DNA of 64,000 nucleotides, taken from positions 1-64,000 of the forward strand of contig JALTCK010000092.1 of NCBI GenBank assembly GCA_027074805.1, read 5' to 3'. Below the pieces are notes generated by a model. The model searched no databases. It was not told the origin of the DNA and saw nothing but the letters and a program-made list of their open reading frames with translations. The position numbers and the translations under genes are program-made. Origin of the DNA: Thermococcus sp. (lineage in GTDB: Archaea > Methanobacteriota_B > Thermococci > Thermococcales > Thermococcaceae). This document shows, one piece after another, positions 59,688 to 64,000 of the stretch; position 1 is the first letter of the stretch, and each line of letters begins with the position of its first letter.

Positions 59688-59876
59688 ATGGAGGGTGTGG
59701 AGTATATCTACGACGAGCACGGGAGGATTAGGGGCGTCATAATACCCCCGGAACTCTGGGAGAGGATAAAAACTGAGTTCTTCGAGCCGTCAAAGTACCG
59801 GGGCATTTACAGGGGCAAGAAAGACCTTGAAAAAAGCCTCAGGGAGCTGAGGGAGGAATGGGAGAGGAGTTTCTGA
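59688..59876 (+). CDS. VapB-like antitoxin
   Basis: 62 residues from ATG 59688 (MEGVEYIYDEHGRIRGVIIP) after CAGGTGTGAGC. Short beta start then the helical toxin-binding tail KDLEKSLRELREEWERSF. Overlaps the PIN gene by 19 bp. Confidence 0.8.
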   Translation: MEGVEYIYDEHGRIRGVIIPPELWERIKTEFFEPSKYRGIYRGKKDLEKSLRELREEWERSF

Positions 59877-60262
59877 TCGACACCAACGTTCTCATTTACT
59901 ACCTTGCGGACGCTATTCCAAAGGAGGAGCTTCCGAAGGTTGAGGAAATCCTCAGGAAGAGCTTCAACGTTTCCATAATCACTAAGATAGAGTTTCTTGG
60001 CTGGAAGGGCCATACCCCAGAGGGCTTTGAGAAGTCTAAGGAGTTCATAAGCTTCGCCCATGTGATACCTCTCACCAACGAGATAGCCGACGTTGCCATC
60101 GAACTCCGAAGGAAGGTCAGTATAAAGCTTCCTGACGCGGTTATAGCCGCTACGGCACTCCTACACGGCCTAACTCTGGTCACGAGGAACGTCAAAGACT
60201 TTGAGAAAGTTAGGGGGCTCAGGATATACAACCCCTTTGAAAAAGTTGATAAGAAGTACTAG
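59858..60262 (+). CDS. VapC-like PIN-domain toxin
   Basis: 134 residues from ATG 59858 after GAGGGAGGA. PIN catalytic acids in FLIDTNVLIYYLAD, ITKIEFLGWKG, KLPDAVIAATALLHGLTLVTRNVKDF. Predicted Mg-dependent ribonuclease inhibited by the overlapping antitoxin. Confidence 0.9.
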   Translation: MGEEFLIDTNVLIYYLADAIPKEELPKVEEILRKSFNVSIITKIEFLGWKGHTPEGFEKSKEFISFAHVIPLTNEIADVAIELRRKVSIKLPDAVIAATALLHGLTLVTRNVKDFEKVRGLRIYNPFEKVDKKY

Positions 60263-60410
60263 ACACCTTTGATATCCTCTATACTCATTTTGACGCCTTT
60301 GGCTGCGGTCTCTAATTCTAGCCTCTTGGGAGTTTCATTTTGAGGTGTTTTGCTTAATTGTCGGGATGATGACTGATCGAGTGTCCATCTTTAGCGCATC
60401 AGAAGCGGTG

Positions 60411-60490
60411 AAAGGGGGTAATAACCCGCCCAAGTTCATCGGCTCCGCCTTCGGCGGCACTCCCCGGGCAGGGGAAGTTGGGTTTTCTCC
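60411..60490. other. GC-rich structured segment in the 60.26-60.52 kb gap
   Basis: Contains the hairpin CCGCCTTCGGCGG and the GC-rich arms CCCGCCC and CCCCGGGCAGGGG in an otherwise AT-richer gap. On the minus strand an open frame (FPCPGSAAEGGADELGRVIT) crosses it but has no start. It could be a structured RNA, an old insertion end or a gene remnant. The flanking 60263-60410 and 60491-60523 show nothing else I can support. Confidence 0.3.
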
Positions 60491-60523
60491 CTAAAAGGCT
60501 TCCGGTCAGTAAATAAGAGGTTC

Positions 60524-60720
60524 TTCGTTATAGTCCTTCTCAGTGGCTTTCCCTTCGTACTCACCTTTCCTTTTAACGACAAGGTAGTAGATGAGGGCCC
60601 CGAGTATCGTTGTGAGGAAGGCGAGGGTTATCAGATGACCTTCTCAATGTCGCTGCTTGGTGAGGACACCATAAATAACCCAGGCGAGTGCGCCTAACTG
60701 GGACCATAATAGGCATCTCA
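60524..60720 (-). pseudogene. Degenerate copy of the PLDc_N-like membrane protein
   Basis: Minus-strand reading gives ALAWVIYGVLTKQR, then a frameshift and a TGA in the place of the tryptophan of VIW, then LAFLTTILGALIYYLVVKRKGEYEG. This parallels ALIWVIYDVLTKQ and LVALFLGLIGAIIYYFVVKREGKYE of the intact gene at 60788-60997. The N-terminal helix is also disrupted. Confidence 0.75.
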
Positions 60721-60787
60721 AATGCGTAAATCATTGACCAAAAAAGGCCATCTCGTCAATGGTGACCACCAAAAGAGAGAAGAAGGG

Positions 60788-60997
60788 TTAGGTCTCTTCG
60801 TACTTGCCTTCTCTTTTAACGACGAAGTAGTAGATTATTGCCCCAATCAGGCCCAGGAACAGTGCCACGAGTATCCAGATGACCTTCTGCCCCGTGTTCA
60901 TCTTCGTCTGCTTTGTCAGGACATCGTAGATAACCCATATAAGGGCAATAAGTCCTATAAGCCCCAGAAGCCAGATAATTCCCATAAATGCAAACAT
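60788..60997 (-). CDS. PLDc_N-like small membrane protein
   Basis: 69 residues from ATG 60997 (MFAFMGIIWLLGLIGLIALI) after GTAGGTGAAGGGACT. Two membrane helices with the phospholipase D-nuclease N-terminal pattern: IWVIYDVLTKQ, then KVIWILVALFLGLIGAIIYYFVVKRE. Role unknown. Confidence 0.85.
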   Translation of the reverse strand: MFAFMGIIWLLGLIGLIALIWVIYDVLTKQTKMNTGQKVIWILVALFLGLIGAIIYYFVVKREGKYEET

Positions 60998-61073
60998 AGT
61001 CCCTTCACCTACCATACGAACCACCCGCACAAGATACGAAATAATAGAATAAAAAGGTTTCCCTCAAAAGGGA

Positions 61074-62423
61074 TTACTCCTTCTTGAGCTTCTCACACCT
61101 CTCAACCCAGTCCTTGAGCACATCTTTGAGCTTCGGCTCGCCGATTTCCTCGAGCTCATAGCGGACACGAACGGCCGGTTTGTTGAGCTTCATGAACCTG
61201 CGGAGGTCAACAGGGGTGCCCATGACGACGACATCAGCGTCAGCCCTGTTGATGGTCTCCTCGAGCTCCTTGATCTGCTTGGCGCCGTATCCCATGGCAG
61301 GTAGGATGACGTCGAGGTGGCTGTACTTCTTGTAGGTGTCGATGATCGAGCCGACGGCGTAGGGCCTCGGGTCGATTATCTCGGCAGCTCCGTACTTCTT
61401 GGCAGCAATGTAACCGGCACCGTACTTCATGCCGCCGTGGGTAAGCGTTGGTCCATCCTCGACGACTAAGACGCGCTTGCCTTTGATGAGCTCCGGCTTG
61501 TCGACGTAGAGCGGTGAGGCACCGTCGATGACTATCGCATTCGGGTTGATCTTCTCGATGTCCTCGCGAACCTTCTGGACGTCGTCGCGGTTGGCAGTGT
61601 CAATCTTGTTGATGATTATGACGTCGGCTGAGCGGAAGTTAGTCTCACCGGGGTGGTATTTCAGTTCATGTCCGGGCCTGTGAGGGTCCGTAACCACTAT
61701 CCAGAGGTCCGGCACGTAGAATGGGAAGTCGTTGTTTCCGCCGTCCCAGAGGATTATGTCAGCTTCTTTCTCGGCCTCCCTCAGAATCTTCTCGTAGTCA
61801 ACGCCCGCGTAGACGACCATGCCTCTGTCGATGTACGGCTCGTACTCCTCGCGTTCCTCGATGGTGCACTCGTACCTGTCAAGGTCCTCATAGGTGGCGA
61901 AGCGCTGGATGATCTGCTTCTTCAGGTCCCCGTAGGGCATTGGGTGTCTAATGGCAACCACCTTGTAGCCCATCTCCTGGAGGAGCTGAGCGACTTTCCT
62001 GCTGGTCTGGCTCTTTCCGCAGCCGGTTCTGACAGCTGTTACAGCGACGACCGGCTTGGTGCTCTTGAGCATGGTGCTCTTCGGGCCAAGGAGCCAGAAG
62101 TCCGCTCCAGCGCTGTGTGCTCTGCTCGCGAGGTGCATGACATGTTCGTGTGGAACGTCGGAGTATGCAAAGACGACGATGTCGATGTCGTGCTCTTTAA
62201 TTATCTTTTCGAGGTCATCCTCGTTCCATATTGGAATTCCGTTCGGGTAGAGTTCTCCTGCCAGCTCGGGCGGGTATATTCTCCCCTCGATATCTGGAAT
62301 CTGGGTAGCGGTGAAAGCTACAACCTCGTATTCAGGGTTATCCCTGAAGAAGGTGTTGAAGTTGTGGAAGTCCCTTCCGGCTGCTCCAAGAATAACAACC
62401 CTCTTTCTTTTCTTTTCGGCCAT
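61074..62423 (-). CDS. Cyclic 2,3-diphosphoglycerate synthase-like protein
   Basis: 449 residues from ATG 62423 after GAGGTGATTTGA. Features are VVILGAAGRDFHNFN, the P-loop VTAVRTGCGKSQTSR, ILWDGGNNDFPFY, VTDPHRPGHE and IIINKIDTA. Length and motifs match the cDPG synthetase family described from Methanothermus; the product in Thermococcales is not established and a P-loop GTPase-like role is possible. Confidence 0.8.
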   Translation of the reverse strand: MAEKKRKRVVILGAAGRDFHNFNTFFRDNPEYEVVAFTATQIPDIEGRIYPPELAGELYPNGIPIWNEDDLEKIIKEHDIDIVVFAYSDVPHEHVMHLASRAHSAGADFWLLGPKSTMLKSTKPVVAVTAVRTGCGKSQTSRKVAQLLQEMGYKVVAIRHPMPYGDLKKQIIQRFATYEDLDRYECTIEEREEYEPYIDRGMVVYAGVDYEKILREAEKEADIILWDGGNNDFPFYVPDLWIVVTDPHRPGHELKYHPGETNFRSADVIIINKIDTANRDDVQKVREDIEKINPNAIVIDGASPLYVDKPELIKGKRVLVVEDGPTLTHGGMKYGAGYIAAKKYGAAEIIDPRPYAVGSIIDTYKKYSHLDVILPAMGYGAKQIKELEETINRADADVVVMGTPVDLRRFMKLNKPAVRVRYELEEIGEPKLKDVLKDWVERCEKLKKE

Positions 62424-62611
62424 TCAAATCACCTCAAAAACTTTTATTGCAGTCTCCTTTTGATTTTGTCATTTATAACGATTTTTATTGAGAAATGCAA
62501 GTGTTTCGCGGGCTTCTTTCGGGACAAGCCTTATAAGCCTGAAAAACCTTCAGCTTCTTTCAGGAAACTTTCTCTCCACATTACCAGAGTGCTGGATAAG
62601 GGGATGGGCAG

Positions 62612-63067
62612 ATGGAGGCGGAAGTTAGGACTCATACGGCACTTCATGTGGTGAAAGGTGCTGTTGTGAAGGTTCTGGGTGAAAAGGCCAAGTGGACGGC
62701 GGGCGTTTACGTGGACGGGAACCATGGAAGACTAACGGTCAAGTTCGACCGGAAGCCAACGCCGGAGGAGGTTGCCGAGATAGAGCGGCTCGCCAACGGG
62801 AAGGTAAAGGAAGAGGTCCCGGTTAAGGTTTACGAGCTGCCTAGGGACGAGGCTGAGGAGCGCTTTGGAGAGGACATGTACGACCTCTTCCCAATCCCAC
62901 CCGAGGTAAAGACCCTCAAAATCGTGGTCATCGAGGGATGGAACGTCAACGCCTGCAATAAGGAGCACACGAGGACGACGGGAGAAATAGGGGAGATAAA
63001 AATCCGGAAAGTCCGTTTCAGGAGGAGTAAGGGGTTGCTGGGGATCAGCTTTGACGTTCTGGACTAG
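62612..63067 (+). CDS. alaX: Alanyl-tRNA editing protein AlaX
   Basis: 151 residues from ATG 62612 (MEAEVRTHTALHVVKG). Zinc site residues are in HTALH and CNKEH, as in the AlaRS editing domain; the C-terminal RTTGEIGEIKI completes the core. Freestanding deacylase that clears Ser or Gly from tRNA-Ala. A TATA box CCTTATAAGCC is near 62527. Confidence 0.94.
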   Translation: MEAEVRTHTALHVVKGAVVKVLGEKAKWTAGVYVDGNHGRLTVKFDRKPTPEEVAEIERLANGKVKEEVPVKVYELPRDEAEERFGEDMYDLFPIPPEVKTLKIVVIEGWNVNACNKEHTRTTGEIGEIKIRKVRFRRSKGLLGISFDVLD

Positions 63068-63489
63068 GGGACCATCTCGAAGAGAACCGTGAAGTCGCTG
63101 TCGAAGGTGAAGGCCTTTCTTATTTTCAAGCGCTCCATCATGGCAAGGGCCAGCGCGTCTATCATGTCCAGCCCCTTCTTATCTGTGTACTTGAAGAAGA
63201 GCTCCCATGCTCTTTCCCAGTCGCCCTCTGTTTCCCTCTCGACGAAGATGAACTTGCTCGACGTGTAGAACCTGTACTGCTCAAGGGCGACGTCCTTTCC
63301 AACGTGCTTGCTTACCCCGTTGAGGAACTCCATTAATGTGGGTCTCCCGAGGACGAAGCGCGAACCTCTTGAAACGGCCTCCCTGAAAAAGCTCACCGCC
63401 CTCTCGTGTTCGGGGTCATCTCTCGCCAGTAAGGCTATCATTGCACTCGTGTCGAGATAAATCAGCTCTGGTTTCAGTGGCTTCGCCAT
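63064..63489 (-). CDS. VapC-like PIN-domain toxin
   Basis: 141 residues. ELIYLDTSAMIALLARDD, TLMEFLNGV, LDMIDALALAMMERLKIRKAFTFDSDF give the four acidic PIN residues. Overlaps its antitoxin gene by 16 bp and, at its stop, alaX by four. Confidence 0.9.
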   Translation of the reverse strand: MAKPLKPELIYLDTSAMIALLARDDPEHERAVSFFREAVSRGSRFVLGRPTLMEFLNGVSKHVGKDVALEQYRFYTSSKFIFVERETEGDWERAWELFFKYTDKKGLDMIDALALAMMERLKIRKAFTFDSDFTVLFEMVP

Positions 63490-63734
63490 TCGACCACGCC
63501 CCAGTCATCGTCGTGACTGGTTTTCCTGCCCTTGAGCTCCACAACGCCGAAGGCCTTCCATATGGGGTCGTTTTCAACCTCTTCCCGGATTTTCTCCTCG
63601 TTCATCTCGACATAGGCCTCTACAGCTTCCCTCAGGACCTCTTTGAGGCTCTTACCCTCCCTCAGGGATATCAGCCTTAGCATGTTATAGAGCTCTTCAT
63701 CTAACTCAGTCTGCACATGCTTAATGGTTGACAT
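63474..63734 (-). CDS. Ribbon-helix-helix VapB-like antitoxin
   Basis: 86 residues from ATG 63734 (MSTIKHVQTELDEELYNML) after TTTGGTGATTAC. The RHH fold is seen in KHVQTELDEELYNMLRLISLREGKSLKEVLREAV; the C-terminal tail should cover the toxin. A promoter element CCTTAAATGG lies near 63768. Confidence 0.85.
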   Translation of the reverse strand: MSTIKHVQTELDEELYNMLRLISLREGKSLKEVLREAVEAYVEMNEEKIREEVENDPIWKAFGVVELKGRKTSHDDDWGVVEWRSH

Positions 63735-63768
63735 GTAATCACCAAATGCATTTCGAACTTTGTTCCAT

Positions 63769-64000
63769 TTAAGGCTTTCTCATCCACAGTGCCCCCGCCA
63801 TGCCGAAGTAGGTCGGGCAGGCGTATGCGGAAGCTTTCAGCTCGAATTCCGCAACCCTCATCGCTCCTAACATCATGAGCATCTGCCAGTAGCTGTCCAC
63901 CAGGGCTTTGCTCACAAGTTCCTCGGGGATTTCTGGGAGTTCATCAAGGCGGTTCTCGTTTATCAGTTGCATAATCAATCGGTCGTATTCCTCGCTCTCC
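63769..64000 (-). CDS. C-terminal part of a protein cut by the window edge (possible LigB-type dioxygenase)
   Basis: Open to the right edge, 76 residues seen (ESEEYDRLIMQLINENRL...). The ending SYWQMLMMLGAMRVAEFELKASAYACPTYFGMAGALWMRKP recalls the C-terminus of class III extradiol dioxygenase-like (LigB) proteins, where a GA-containing helix is followed by a final strand. The match is by eye only. Confidence 0.5.
   Translation of the reverse strand, partial: ESEEYDRLIMQLINENRLDELPEIPEELVSKALVDSYWQMLMMLGAMRVAEFELKASAYACPTYFGMAGALWMRKP

Noticed and set aside
60411..60490. IS200/IS605 right end or TnpB guide RNA
   Set aside because: GC-rich hairpins are suggestive, but no transposase sequence or second end was found.
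61653..62654. Long plus-strand frame of 333 codons opposite the cDPG synthase-like gene
   Set aside because: Antisense shadow of a well-supported gene, with no family features or start signal.

Overview
The window reads as a chromosomal segment of a hyperthermophilic archaeon of the order Thermococcales, most likely a Thermococcus with gene order close to T. kodakarensis. Supporting signs are the porG-vorDAB-porDAB cluster, the hypCDFE maturation genes, a Mo/W formate dehydrogenase fused by operon to NuoL-type subunits, archaeal BRE/TATA promoters with GGTGAT-type ribosome binding sites, a DUF257 protein, archaeal NAC, AlaX and tRNA-Ala(CGC).
Layout. 1-6.9 kb (minus strand): end of a formate hydrogenlyase-type operon (formate dehydrogenase alpha, four-cluster ferredoxin subunit, two proton-antiporter-like subunits, the last cut by the window edge), a TetR-family regulator and a DUF302 gene. 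6.9-12.4 kb: hydrogenase maturation genes (a HypC paralogue without the key Cys, hypC, hypD, hypF, a HEPN fragment, hypE). 12.4-17 kb: AMP-forming acetyl-CoA synthetase, a CooC-like ATPase, and a small protein plus SufS-like cysteine desulfurase. 17-22.6 kb: pyruvate and 2-ketoisovalerate ferredoxin oxidoreductases. 22.9-33.1 kb: phosphate permease, HflX, AhpD-like protein, NAC, CPA2 antiporter with a CBS protein, TPR protein, Ogt, TrmJ, PanE, PhoU-like protein and SerA. 33-42.7 kb: DUF4143 ATPase, fumarase subunits, malic enzyme, tRNA-Ala, Lon-like secreted protease, ArsR-type regulator, DUF257, PH/SHOCT protein and BtpA. 42.8-47.4 kb: an unrecognised run of small membrane, secreted calcium-repeat and lipoprotein genes. 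47.5-57.3 kb: PH-like protein, phosphohexomutase, a VapBC-like pair, a UPF0200 kinase, an ECF S component, a glucuronyl C5-epimerase-like protein, pyrBI, a ThiN-type regulator and YjbQ. 57.3-64 kb: a P-loop ATPase between two genes that share an identical 58-bp leader, two VapBC pairs, PLDc_N-like gene and pseudogene, cDPG synthase-like protein and AlaX.
How it fits together. Formate oxidation, hydrogenase maturation and ferredoxin-reducing 2-oxoacid oxidation dominate the first 23 kb, i.e. the electron flow to H2. Two regulatory signals stand out. Three inverted repeats of the form TGAC-N6-GTCA sit over the start sites of the formate hydrogenlyase operon, the tetR gene and the DUF302 gene. 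Four exact matches to the SurR consensus GTTn3AACn5GTT sit just upstream of TATA boxes for hypF, the divergent cooC-like/sufS pair, and the divergent hflX/ahpD pair. Several genes look damaged or odd: a fumarase beta subunit with a premature TGA, a PIN toxin whose only full-length start is ACG, a HEPN fragment and two pseudogenes.
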